Positions 21,558 through 31,036 are shown, numbered from the stretch's first letter. The stretch is DNA of 64,000 nucleotides from Prochlorococcus sp. AG-412-I05 (GCA_003214855.1 QCLC01000001.1:1-64000), one strand, 5' to 3'. Translations and numbers: made by a program. The notes: generated by a model from the sequence alone, not told the origin.

Positions 21558-21913
21558 CAGGAACAGATTCATGTTTTAGAAGGCCGCATCTCAGAGGATC
21601 AAAAGTCTGAAGAGCAGGTCGAACAAAACATCGAAGGTTTAAGTCGTTTTGGTTTGGAAGGAGCTGCTCTTGAAGGACAACTGCTAAGGCTGAGCTAGTG
21701 CTGGATGGTGATGGCATTGAATCGGCTCAAATTCACTGGTATCGCGCAAAGGCAAACGCCCTTGGCAACTTGTAGCGAACGCTTCTGAAACCACCTATCC
21801 AGCTTGGGAGCAAAGATTTAGGATGTTTTCTGATGGCCGTCCTGGCTGTTTCTACAGGTGATGGAAATGTGAATCGAACAAATAGCAACGTGATTGGCCC
21901 GATTACCGCTAGA
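21558..21913 (+). pseudogene. Decayed Ig-like repeat fragment of a large adhesin-type protein
   Basis: Frame-hopping translation LEGAALEGQLL / AELVLDGDGIESAQIHWYRAKANALGNL / VANASETTYPAWEQRFRMFSDGR / VSTGDGNVNRTNSNVIGPITA follows the layout of a bacterial Ig-like repeat. Confidence 0.6.
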
Positions 21914-22104
21914 TGATTAGCTGATCAAGAGATTTCATTTTCTGCTTGTGGGAGGCTACCTATCAATGACTTGAATAGACTTTCAATTCTTGGTCGAGAT
22001 CCATCAGCGCACTGATAATGAGCCACTGCTTTTTTGTGAGTCAATGACTAAAGCTTTTTCTCGCATGAAATTTATGATTCCAATGGTTCAGTTTTTATTT
22101 GGCC

Positions 22105-23808
22105 TCAAGATGAACAGCTATAGTGCGATATGCCGCCAGCATTGAAGAATGCTTTAGGTTTTAGGCGATAATATTTATCTTCTATTTCTTTTGATTGCTC
22201 ATCATAAGGATGGCTTAGCATTTCTTGTAGCTCTTTCACTAAGGAATAGTCACCCTCTTCGGCCTGCTTATAGGCAGGGGCAATTAACCACTCTCGCCAA
22301 GTATATTTTGGATTAGTTAGTTTCATGATTTTTGACGTCTCTGTTGAATTGCCGTTGTTAAGTATGATATCGCGCCAGCTTTGCAGCCAAGATTGCCATT
22401 GCTTATCGATTTGTTGTGAAGTTTGGATGTAGAAGCTCTTTTTTAATGCTGATAAATCATTTGGTATATTAGATAGCTCGCGAAAGAAGATGGTGTAATC
22501 CACTTTTGAATTGATCATTAACTGCAATAATTCCTCAAATAGATTGGAGTTGTATTCTTTCAAGCCAAGCTTGGCTGCCCACATTTTTTGGATTTGTTTA
22601 TCCATGGCTTGTTCAAAGCCATCACGCACCTGGTCAAACTCTTTTAAGGCTTTAGCGTCTTCTTCAAGTAGCGGCCTTAAAGCTTTCCAAAACATATGAT
22701 AATTTGCTTCCGCCGCGATTGGTTGATTGAAGTATGAAAAGTGTTTGCCGCCGCCAGTCCAAGGCTGAAATTTAGGATCAAAGATTTCACAAAATCCAAA
22801 TGGTCCATAGTCGAGGGTGAAGCCACCCGCGGCGCAATTGTCACTGTTGAAATTGCCTTGGCAGTAGCCAATGCGGAGCCAATTTGCTACCAATAAAGTA
22901 AGGCGATCACGAAATAGCCGCGCCAACTCCACCAATTGAACTGTAAAAGCAAGGTTTTGATTGATGTTGTTTTTGTATTCTCGTTCAATTAAATGCGACA
23001 CAATCATGCGCAACTCTTCTAATGCTCTTGGATGAGCATTGCTGCGAGTACGACGCGCAAATAATTCTAGTTGACCAACTCGCAAAAAGGATGGTGCTAC
23101 GCGAGTTGAAATTGCTACAGGATTCTCCACCAAAATATCAGGGTCGGTAGATTGGGAGTATTGAGAATACCAAGGGCGGGTGATCGTCTCAGATTTAGAA
23201 ACATAGAGTGTTAACGAACGCGATGTTGGAACACCTAAAGCCTGCATATATTCTTGCGCTAGAAATTCACGCACACTTGAACGTAGTACTGCGCGTCCGT
23301 CGGCACCACGGCAATAAGGCGTTGGACCACCACCTTTTAATTGCATTTCCCAGCGTTTGCCATTAATGATTCCTTCAAAGACAGATATCGCTCGGCCATC
23401 GCCATATCCATTACCAGTACCAAATGGACATTGTTGGGTGTATTCTCTGCCATAAATCGATAGTGCATAACCAGTTGCCCAGCCAACCTGTCGCATAGGC
23501 TCACGCGTAGCAGAGAGATCACCTGAAAATAACTTGCAAAATTTTTCATTAAACGCCAGCTCGTTGTTCAAGCCAAGTTCATTAAAAAATGTGCTGCTAT
23601 GAGTTACATATTCTGGGTTTTTAAGTGGCGTGGGTGTTACAGGTACGAAATGACCAGAAAAAACTTGTCTGGCAAGGTGATCATCACCATCTACCCTGGC
23701 ATCAGGGTCAGTATTTAAGCTATTCATCAGAGAATAATCCGCCAGCTTCTCAAACTCATCGACTGTCGTTACGCAGGGAGCAGCAGATGGTTTAGATGGA
23801 TGCAACAT
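22105..23808 (-). CDS. selO: Protein adenylyltransferase SelO (YdiU/UPF0061 family)
   Basis: [70 protein letters not shown]-terminal SCSS. Confidence 0.95.
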   Translation of the reverse strand: MLHPSKPSAAPCVTTVDEFEKLADYSLMNSLNTDPDARVDGDDHLARQVFSGHFVPVTPTPLKNPEYVTHSSTFFNELGLNNELAFNEKFCKLFSGDLSATREPMRQVGWATGYALSIYGREYTQQCPFGTGNGYGDGRAISVFEGIINGKRWEMQLKGGGPTPYCRGADGRAVLRSSVREFLAQEYMQALGVPTSRSLTLYVSKSETITRPWYSQYSQSTDPDILVENPVAISTRVAPSFLRVGQLELFARRTRSNAHPRALEELRMIVSHLIEREYKNNINQNLAFTVQLVELARLFRDRLTLLVANWLRIGYCQGNFNSDNCAAGGFTLDYGPFGFCEIFDPKFQPWTGGGKHFSYFNQPIAAEANYHMFWKALRPLLEEDAKALKEFDQVRDGFEQAMDKQIQKMWAAKLGLKEYNSNLFEELLQLMINSKVDYTIFFRELSNIPNDLSALKKSFYIQTSQQIDKQWQSWLQSWRDIILNNGNSTETSKIMKLTNPKYTWREWLIAPAYKQAEEGDYSLVKELQEMLSHPYDEQSKEIEDKYYRLKPKAFFNAGGISHYSCSS

Positions 23809-24002
23809 TCTTGTTAAAAGTGACTTAGGAGGTCCGCCAACGGCCCTCTATGTGTTTTGAACACCAGCGTATAAGCAAAAACGTTGCGCCGAAGCAACTT
23901 CTCTAGGGTGCTTTCTTGAAATTCGTTTTGCTGCAGTGGGCTGCTAAGCCTGATCTAGGCATCAACCCACCTTAGTATTCAGCGATTACTCTTCTAATGG
24001 CT

Positions 24003-24161
24003 TTAAGCCCTTTGCTTTTTTGGTGGGTAGAGGTGTGCTGTCTTCACATACAGGATGCGGGAACACGTTGCACCAAATAACACTATTGAGCCTGCAAGAA
24101 GAACGTTCCAAAAGAAAGGAGGGATATCAAAAAGAATGTAGTGGAGAATCATCCAGCTCAC
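24003..24161 (-). CDS. Small putative membrane protein, absent from the ORF track
   Basis: MILHYILFDIPPFFWNVLLAGSIVLFGATCSRILYVKTAHLYPPKKQRA (ATG at 24152; alternative GTG at 24161); one TM-like segment and a basic C-terminus. Confidence 0.45.
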   Translation of the reverse strand: MSWMILHYILFDIPPFFWNVLLAGSIVLFGATCSRILYVKTAHLYPPKKQRA

Positions 24162-24354
24162 TCATGCTTAAACAGCACTTCTAGATATAGCAATGCAATT
24201 GCCTGCTGACTGCTGAATCCAGCCCTTACCCGCTCGATTCGTTATCGGGGGTACTGGCTTGGTGTGGGATGCCTGAAGGAGAAGCCTTTTGATTTGAATG
24301 CCACCGTATACAGAGAGAAGACCTGTCTTCCGTCACTGCTGAGGTCTACACCCT

Positions 24355-24555
24355 ATGGGTAAACAAGAGAGAAGAGCACGCTTCAAAGCGATGACGAGTT
24401 CTGAGAGGAAAGCTCTGATCAGGAAAAAAATGAAAGCAGCAGGGTTAGTAGAAGGCAGTGGGGTACCTGGGACAACCTTGTCTTCATACGATCAAGAGCA
24501 AGTAAGGGAACTGATCCGAATTACCAGCTGTTTCCCTGAGATGCGTAGCGATTAG
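24355..24555 (+). CDS. Small basic hypothetical protein
   Basis: 66-aa ORF MGKQERRARFKAMTSSERKALIRKKMKAAGLVEG...; coherent helical basic composition. Confidence 0.55.
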   Translation: MGKQERRARFKAMTSSERKALIRKKMKAAGLVEGSGVPGTTLSSYDQEQVRELIRITSCFPEMRSD

Positions 24556-24708
24556 GGGGGTGAACTTCACCGTTAGCAACGGAGCAGCCTGTTGGTTCAC
24601 GACCTTTAACAGGATTTTGGTTCTTTTGTCTGACCAAAATTGACACTGTGCCCCCTTTCCGTCTCCGTTGAATCGTTACTAGGCTGCGCCTGACGCAATC
24701 ACCAAGAC

Positions 24709-24969
24709 ATGGTTCGCTCGTTGACAACCGCTGCAGCGGCCGCAGTTCTGATGTGCACCCCTGCGATGGCATGCAGCAATCAGTCTGAGCAATTGGTTTC
24801 ACAGTCTCAAGAGAGTGACGTGTACTTCCGGCGCAAGAGCAACCAGCCGCTGGTGAATGAACAGACCAGCATTGATGCAGAGAACTGCATACCCAACGCG
24901 GATGGAGGTTTCACCTGTGATACCAAGGTGATTAACCCCGTAAGCCCAGATAACAAATACAGGAACTAA
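24709..24969 (+). CDS. Small secreted or lipoprotein-like hypothetical protein
   Basis: Signal peptide-like MVRSLTTAAAAAVLMCTPAMACSNQSE followed by a polar mature region with two Cys. Confidence 0.6.
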   Translation: MVRSLTTAAAAAVLMCTPAMACSNQSEQLVSQSQESDVYFRRKSNQPLVNEQTSIDAENCIPNADGGFTCDTKVINPVSPDNKYRN

Positions 24970-25176
24970 GTGGACAAAAAGCCCTTTTGGGAACCAAGGA
25001 TGATCTGGCGAGCGGTTGTGATCGATGTTGTGCTGTGCGTGCTCATGCTCATCCTCTCGCTCATGTCTGATGAACAGTTCTGGCGTGTGTTCTATGCATC
25101 CGGTTCCCTGCTAGCGATCATTGATGCGATATGGGCATCGCGTGTACTTGATGCTGTAGAGGAAGAGCAAGACTAA
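24970..25176 (+). CDS. Small two-TM hypothetical protein (GTG start)
   Basis: Starts directly after the previous stop codon; MIWRAVVIDVVLCVLMLILSLMSDEQFWRVFYASGSLLAIIDAIWA. Confidence 0.6.
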   Translation: MDKKPFWEPRMIWRAVVIDVVLCVLMLILSLMSDEQFWRVFYASGSLLAIIDAIWASRVLDAVEEEQD

Positions 25177-25531
25177 ACACACAGCAGACGCCACTTCCTC
25201 GTCTAAGGCTCATCGCTAGGCACGTCAAAACCATGAAAAAGGCGCCCTCATCGAGCAGTGCCCATACCGACAAACTTGGGTGAGGAGTGCCTTATTTCAA
25301 TCCTACTCCTCTATTGGGGCCTTAATCAACGAAAAGTGAGTGTATGAAGCGTGTTCGTTTTTTGTCATCATATTTTGATTAAAAAATCTTCTATCGTTCA
25401 ATCTCAAGCTGATGAGTTTAAGAATCGACTGAATTGAATAAAGCTGATACGACAGTCTGAAAATAGATAGAATCAGTTAATGTTGCTCAGTCTTCTTAAA
25501 TCTTTCGTCAATATTGGATTGATATTTCAAG

Positions 25532-25795
25532 CGCTATGAGCGTTTCTGCCAGTGTTATCGTCATCACGCCAAAGCTGCTCCTAAATGCCACTGGGGTAGT
25601 CGCATGCTCAAACGGCTAATCAGTCATTCAAGAACCACAAGGAAGAACAAGAGGTTTTCTCCTGGCTAACAACGATTGCCATGGGATTGGGATGTTCGCC
25701 TCAATCAAATCCCTGAGAACTGGCATCAAGTTGCGGAGAGATTTAGAAGAGCGAATGGCATCCGTAATGGTGATTCACGTCTGTTGCTGTGGTGA
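25532..25795 (+). pseudogene. Possible decayed ORF with one in-frame TAA
   Basis: RYERFCQCYRHHAKAAPKCHWGSRMLKRLISHSRTTRKNKRFSPG*QRLPWDWDVRLNQIPENWHQVAERFRRANGIRNGDSRLLLW*; protein-like composition on both sides of the stop. Confidence 0.35.
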
Positions 25796-26117
25796 TTAAG
25801 TTGAGGATATAAGTAGTTTTAGGGCGAAAGTATTTAAAGGTATATTTGTGATGAATACTAAAAACTATTGTTGACTTTTACCTGCTAAAGAAGACGTAAA
25901 GGCAACTTTCTGCAAGTCAACGTGCCAGGTATCGATGGTTATTTCAAGCCAATAGTGAGGTGGTTAAAGGAATAACAGTACCCTGCATAAGTAGGAGCTT
26001 TACTTCTGTAATCTCATTTTTTGTAAGAATCTCAATAAATCTCTAAGGTACACATCTAGGTGGTTGACAATAACTAAATTAAAACCCCAATATCGCACCA
26101 AAAGTCTCATGGACTAC

Positions 26118-27083
26118 TCAGAAATCACAACAGGCAGCCCAACACTTCACGCAGCCATCGTGCACCCTTACATCCCGATTAGCTGGTGTTGCAGATAACG
26201 CTTGAATTGCAGGCATCACTGCTGGTTGTTTCTTGCTTGGTGCTCCATAACCATTGCTGCCAAAACGATATTTAATGTCTGCCGTAAAGCGAGTATCAAA
26301 GGCTTCATCGTAAGAAAGATTGGCGCCAAGCGTTAAACCATTGCTGATGTTGTAAGCCAGCCTGCCTTTAACGCCAGAACCATCAGCTTCACCGAGATCA
26401 CCACTTTGGTAGTAGTAACCAACAGAGGCGTTGAGATCAGTTGTGATGCTGTAGCCAACATCCAAGCCGTAGGCATCAAGAGCACCACCTTTGAAGTGGC
26501 TATTCAGGCGTTTCTCGACATTACCAATAGGAACCAGTGCATAGGCATTGAAGTTCCAAGTGTCTGAGACTGCTTCTAACCCTGCAGCAACTTGAGAGAA
26601 GAACACATCACGCTTTTCAAAGACATTCGCGCTGGTATCAACATCATCTGTATTCATCGGACGGTTGTCATAGCCAGCATTGATGCCATACATCCAGCTG
26701 CGATCACCATTGAGCCAGCGGTAACCCAAACGGGTTGAGGTGGAGATGGTGGTACCAGCGACATCGGTATTAACGATGCTGCTTTCTCCATCGCGATCAG
26801 CAAAGTTGGCATTGGCTAAGGCATCAATAAACCAAACGCTGTTCTCTCCAACGGCAATGGGAAGAAACGCGCCAATACCGGCCTGGTTAGGCGTTCCAGC
26901 TCCTTGCAGTGCACCTTGAAAACCCCAGTTAAAATGCACAACATCTTTGAGTTTGATCTCCATTACCCCAAGATCATCTGCACTGCCATCGTCTTGAGCA
27001 GCGACTGGTTGTATGGGATTGCTGGCAAGGGCTAGTGCAGCAGCACCAGCAAGCGATAGAGGAAGGCGAAAGTAATGCTGCAC
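26118..27083 (-). CDS. Secreted outer-membrane beta-barrel, inverse-autotransporter/intimin-like, with Cys-rich tail
   Basis: Signal peptide (LSLAGAAALALASNPIQPVAAQ), alternating strands (GAFLPIAVGENSVWFIDALANANF, TRLGYRWLNGDRSWMYGINAGYDNRP, GLDVGYSITTDLNASVGYYYQSGD), tail DGCVKCWAACCDF. Confidence 0.7.
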   Translation of the reverse strand: MQHYFRLPLSLAGAAALALASNPIQPVAAQDDGSADDLGVMEIKLKDVVHFNWGFQGALQGAGTPNQAGIGAFLPIAVGENSVWFIDALANANFADRDGESSIVNTDVAGTTISTSTRLGYRWLNGDRSWMYGINAGYDNRPMNTDDVDTSANVFEKRDVFFSQVAAGLEAVSDTWNFNAYALVPIGNVEKRLNSHFKGGALDAYGLDVGYSITTDLNASVGYYYQSGDLGEADGSGVKGRLAYNISNGLTLGANLSYDEAFDTRFTADIKYRFGSNGYGAPSKKQPAVMPAIQALSATPANRDVRVHDGCVKCWAACCDF

Positions 27084-27342
27084 GGGGATTGAACGCTTAA
27101 AAGTTCAGCCAAAATCGCTTTAAAAACTGAGTTTTAGAGCAGAGATTGAGGCAGTCTTTTGGTTGGCACTGCTGGCCCTCATCTCTACGCTGCAGCCAGC
27201 GCCTTTGCATCAGGCTGTGCTTTGGTCACATCAACTGAAGAAAAAGGCACTTTCTTGATTAGCGGCATGCACATTACTTTTGAGCATTTGTGATTGACCC
27301 ATGCATTTGCGTTGAAATAAGCACCGTTCTTGCGAAGGAATT

Positions 27343-27690
27343 ATGTCGTTCCTAGGTCAGGAGTCTCAGAGATGCTGCCTCTTGCTGCAGCTTGTGCTCT
27401 GTGGTTCTCTTCCACTCCTAGGGATGATTCCTTTAAGAGCGGCTCAGCTTCCAGGCCTCAGGCCGCTAGCACTCGCATGCTTTGAATCTGGTCAGCTCAA
27501 CGCATGCCAAGCCGCGTTGCTGCGGGCGGAAGCCCTGCAGAGACGTGCAGGCTCTCAGAGCAATTATGCCTGTCAGACCTTGCTGCTTGGCTTGCAAGCC
27601 GATGTGATCATGAGTCAGCTTCAGGCTGGACGTGGTGATGATGCTTTGATCCTGCTGGAGGAGGCCAGCAACAGTTGTCGAGGTTTGTGA
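27343..27690 (+). CDS. Small exported hypothetical protein
   Basis: Signal-like N-terminus (LLLQLVLCGSLPLLGMIPLRAAQ) plus a helical-repeat-like C-terminal region with paired Cys. Confidence 0.6.
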   Translation: MSFLGQESQRCCLLLQLVLCGSLPLLGMIPLRAAQLPGLRPLALACFESGQLNACQAALLRAEALQRRAGSQSNYACQTLLLGLQADVIMSQLQAGRGDDALILLEEASNSCRGL

Positions 27691-27816
27691 TCTAAGAGAG
27701 CAGAACTAGTGATCTCTTGAATTGCTTTTAATCGTCTTTATTGTTGCCCCGGTAACCCTTACCTTCAGCTTAAATATTGTCTTGACCCTCCTGCGCTTCT
27801 TGATAGCCCAGGGCCG

Positions 27817-27996
27817 ATGCAGCACAAGCCTTGCTCACTGATCCTTGCAGCAGGGCTCGGCAAAGCTGGCCATAGAAACATTGGGATGCCTATTCTTGGA
27901 GCTATGGCTGAGAAGACTTTGTTTTTTATTTCGTTGCAAATAGGAAGCAGTTTATACACAGCTTTTGGAGCAATCACATCTTTTGCTGCTGCTTGA
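27817..27996 (+). CDS. Possible 59-aa hydrophobic ORF, absent from the ORF track
   Basis: MQHKPCSLILAAGLGKAGHRNIGMPILGAMAEKTLFFISLQIGSSLYTAFGAITSFAAA; no clear Shine-Dalgarno. Confidence 0.25.
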   Translation: MQHKPCSLILAAGLGKAGHRNIGMPILGAMAEKTLFFISLQIGSSLYTAFGAITSFAAA

Positions 27997-28368
27997 CTAA
28001 TATCTAAGTTTGTGGATTTTCATCAACCTGTATCAAGACAATGCAATGATTTACAGCATCTAATCTAGTTTGCCAGTGGCGCTAAAGAACCTTCCCTGCT
28101 TGTCTATTGACTTTCAGCATTGAGCCTCTTGCCTGCGATTGGCCCTATGAAAACTATAATTTTGTTGATTAATGGCTTAAAGCATGCCTGCAAACTCCAA
28201 GGTATTTGCATACGGGGTCGCTGATAATCATTAGCCCCCTTAATGTTCTGAACTTTCAAGTCTGGTGAGCTGATGCTATAATGGTTTTTAAGAGTTAAAA
28301 CTCTTTTCCTGCCTCCTTCCATCGTCGACACTTGTTAATGATGGAAGCTGTGATCTATTTGTTGATCC

Positions 28369-28560
28369 ATGTTCAGAGATCTGCTCCTTGCGTTGCCTGT
28401 TGAGCAAGACATTTTGATTCAAATTGTGTTGGCGTTCGTCGGCCTATTTGTTTGGCTGTGGGCCGTTGGTAGGGGAGGTAGTTGGGCTTTTGGTGCATTT
28501 GTAGTAGCGCTTTGGTTTTTGACAGCGATTGGGCTGATTACCTGGAATTTTTCGGAATAG
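28369..28560 (+). CDS. Small two-TM membrane protein
   Basis: MFRDLLLALPVEQDILIQIVLAFVGLFVWLWAVGRGGSWAFGAFVVALWFLTAIGLITWNFSE. Confidence 0.65.
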   Translation: MFRDLLLALPVEQDILIQIVLAFVGLFVWLWAVGRGGSWAFGAFVVALWFLTAIGLITWNFSE

Positions 28561-28873
28561 CAAGCAGCTCAATCCCCCCTTATGGATACCAGTCTTGTGG
28601 AGAAAGCACTTGTCTTTAAATCCGCTTGAACAATCCACAGGCGATGCACTTGTAGACAAGTTCTGAGTTTGTTTCCGTTCAAGTCTTGTGACCCTTCGCT
28701 GCTTGCCACTCGCGCCAACCATGCTTTGCCTGGCTTGAATCGAGCTGTTCCCGTGAGGTTTCTTGGCGCTTTGCGGGGATGGCCTCATCAATGAGGCTTG
28801 TACTTCAATTCATGTTTGCAACAGCGAAAGCATGAAAAGGCGCTATTCTTGATAGAGCTTGCTTTTGCGATCA

Positions 28874-29029
28874 ATGAATTCTGCACTCTCAAGAAGTTCA
28901 GGCCTCAACTGGGCTCAGAAGACATTGGCCACTCTGTTTGCGTCGACTCTCTTCATTTATGGCTTGGATCGCACACTGCCAGGCGTTCACAACTTCTTGA
29001 TGGGTGCTTTCTCCTGCCACGGTGGCTGA
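28874..29029 (+). CDS. 51-aa single-TM small protein, absent from the ORF track
   Basis: MNSALSRSSGLNWAQKTLATLFASTLFIYGLDRTLPGVHNFLMGAFSCHGG; strong terminator ~30 nt downstream. Confidence 0.55.
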   Translation: MNSALSRSSGLNWAQKTLATLFASTLFIYGLDRTLPGVHNFLMGAFSCHGG

Positions 29030-29061
29030 GTCTCTAGTTTGAATAGTCAATTTGTATTCCA

Positions 29062-29098
29062 AGACCCGGATTTTTGATCCGGGTCTTTTTTTGTGCGG
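29062..29098 (+). terminator. Strong rho-independent terminator
   Basis: AGACCCGGAT-TTTTG-ATCCGGGTCT followed by TTTTTTTG. Confidence 0.9.
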
Positions 29099-29495
29099 AT
29101 AAAAAAATCAAAGCGGGCTATCAAAATTGCGTTGACGTTTAAGGAACAGCAGATGATCCTTTTAGAAAATGGTGTGCTATTAATACCATAATCCTGATTT
29201 GGATTGTGATATTCAGAGCAAGGAAACTTGAATGAGATGAATCATGTCTATCCCTCTGCCGAGGCTCAGTCTCTGCTTTAGCCAGTTTTCGCAGAGTTAA
29301 AGCTCCGATCAAAACAACCCCTTCGTTCTCAGGACACGCTCCAGAGATTCCTGCTTTGCTTCGCTGGAGTCGAGACAGCTTTCAGAAGTCTCAGGCCTGA
29401 AAGAACGATTGATTGCGAGCATCACCTTCTTCTGTCTTGGTCATGGCCTCAATCTCGTCAGCTTGAGATTCTCTTGAGCTTGCTGACGGGGCTGA

Positions 29496-30260
29496 TCAGC
29501 TAGATGGTGAAACCAGAGATTGCTTGGAGGTAAGGGCATAGCGTTTGCCGGGTTCTGGGTCAATGAACTTGACCTGGGCAGGCAGCATTTCGGCAACGTC
29601 TTTTGCTGATCCCTCCATCTGCATAAAGCTGCTCAGCAGCCCCTCGAAGCGAACATTCCCTCCAGCAGTGCTAGCAAGGACGGTGTTTGGCTCAAATCTT
29701 TTGAGCAATTCAGGAAGAACTTGACGGCCTTTCACAAAAGCCCCTGCAAGAGGCAGGCCAAGATCAACCACCGGGGTAATTACCGCATCAACGGATTGTG
29801 ATTCGATTTTGCTGTCGAGAAAACCATGAGGTTCAAGGTAGATCTTGCCGTCAGCATTGCTGATGAGATAACCGTTTTCCATCGAGGGCACCATGGCTCC
29901 AGCGGTTGCGCGGATGGTGAGTCCAGCGATGTTGGTGCTCTCTCCAGAATGCAATGGCGTCACTTGTTTAAACCCCAAGCGCCCAACCAGTTTTGCGGCC
30001 GAGGGGGAGCCAACGATCTTGAGATCCCTGGGAAGAAGTTGCAGGGTTTCTGGGTGGGCATGATCTGGTAAACCCTGGCTTAAAAGCAGCAGATCAAGGT
30101 TGTCAGGCACAGCCCAGTCGTGGGGCAGCCGGCCATTCAGCAACCAGGGGCCTGGTGGGAAGGAGAGTTGGCCGGTGAGCCAGGGATCCACTAATACCCT
30201 GCATGCACCAAACTCCAGCAACCAACCGTTGGCACCAAAATAGGTCGCTGCCAGGTTCAT
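29496..30260 (-). CDS. Metallo-beta-lactamase-fold hydrolase (UlaG-like)
   Basis: TYFGANGWLLEFGACRVLVDPWLTGQLSFPPGPWLLNG...LLLLSQGLPDHAHPETLQLLPRDLKIVGSP. Confidence 0.85.
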   Translation of the reverse strand: MNLAATYFGANGWLLEFGACRVLVDPWLTGQLSFPPGPWLLNGRLPHDWAVPDNLDLLLLSQGLPDHAHPETLQLLPRDLKIVGSPSAAKLVGRLGFKQVTPLHSGESTNIAGLTIRATAGAMVPSMENGYLISNADGKIYLEPHGFLDSKIESQSVDAVITPVVDLGLPLAGAFVKGRQVLPELLKRFEPNTVLASTAGGNVRFEGLLSSFMQMEGSAKDVAEMLPAQVKFIDPEPGKRYALTSKQSLVSPSS

Positions 30261-31036
30261 GATCTGCTCAGGCTCTGAGATCTGACCCTATCGGGGATCT
30301 GGTATCGATTGCTGGATGTACCCGTCTTGCAGGTAGGAATTCTTTTAACTGGCAGCTGCCATCTCCTTTGAAAGAGATCATGCTCTGCATGGCGATCATG
30401 TCCAAGTCGCATGCTGTTGAGTCGTGATCTGTCGTTGTTAGAGCTTGGCATGCGAGCTCTGCCTTAGAACAATCAAATTTAGGTGCAGGTGTTTTTTCAA
30501 TCGACTTGCATCCATTAACAATGCCTGCTCTCACAAGTAAAGACGACCATCTTAACTTAATCGATTGGCGGGAAATCTGCTTAGGAAGTCTAATATTTAG
30601 GTGACTCATTAAGGGCCTTTTTAAGGTGACTGGAAAAGGAAATAAGTCTTAATAATCCAGTAGAGATTGGCTTGGAATTGTGATGATTGTTTGATTTACT
30701 GCTCTTGTTCAATTTATCTATTCTTCCTAGAATACCGCAGGTCCGGCTTCATTCTCTTGGCTATTTAGGGATATCTTTTGACCTGCGAACCTTGTGATTT
30801 GATGATATAAAATGAATGCTAAATTCGAAGTCAAATATTTGCAGGCTTTTGCTTTGATGTAGAGATGGTGAAAGAAAATCTGGGTAGATCTATTGCTATC
30901 ACATCAAGCTGATCAGATTGTCTGATCACGAATTTCGGCAGGAATGGCCCCTGTTGTAATTTTTAGCGGAGCCCAGCTTCATTCTTTCCAAATGTGTTAA
31001 GGTTCGGCGTCTTCAAGTAAAGGCTGCTAAAAAATT

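Noticed and set aside
29309-29423. Apparent mini-ORF MLAINRSF + RPETSESCLDSSEAKQESLERVLRTKGLF on the minus strand
   Set aside because: The joined reading requires a frameshift within the AAAA run at 29400-29403; the literal sequence stops at MLAINRSFQA. Too short to support alone.
30268-30609. 113-aa minus ORF MSHLNIRLPKQISRQSIKLRWSSLL...
   Set aside because: Possible gene, but the composition is ambiguous and there is no motif or start-site evidence.
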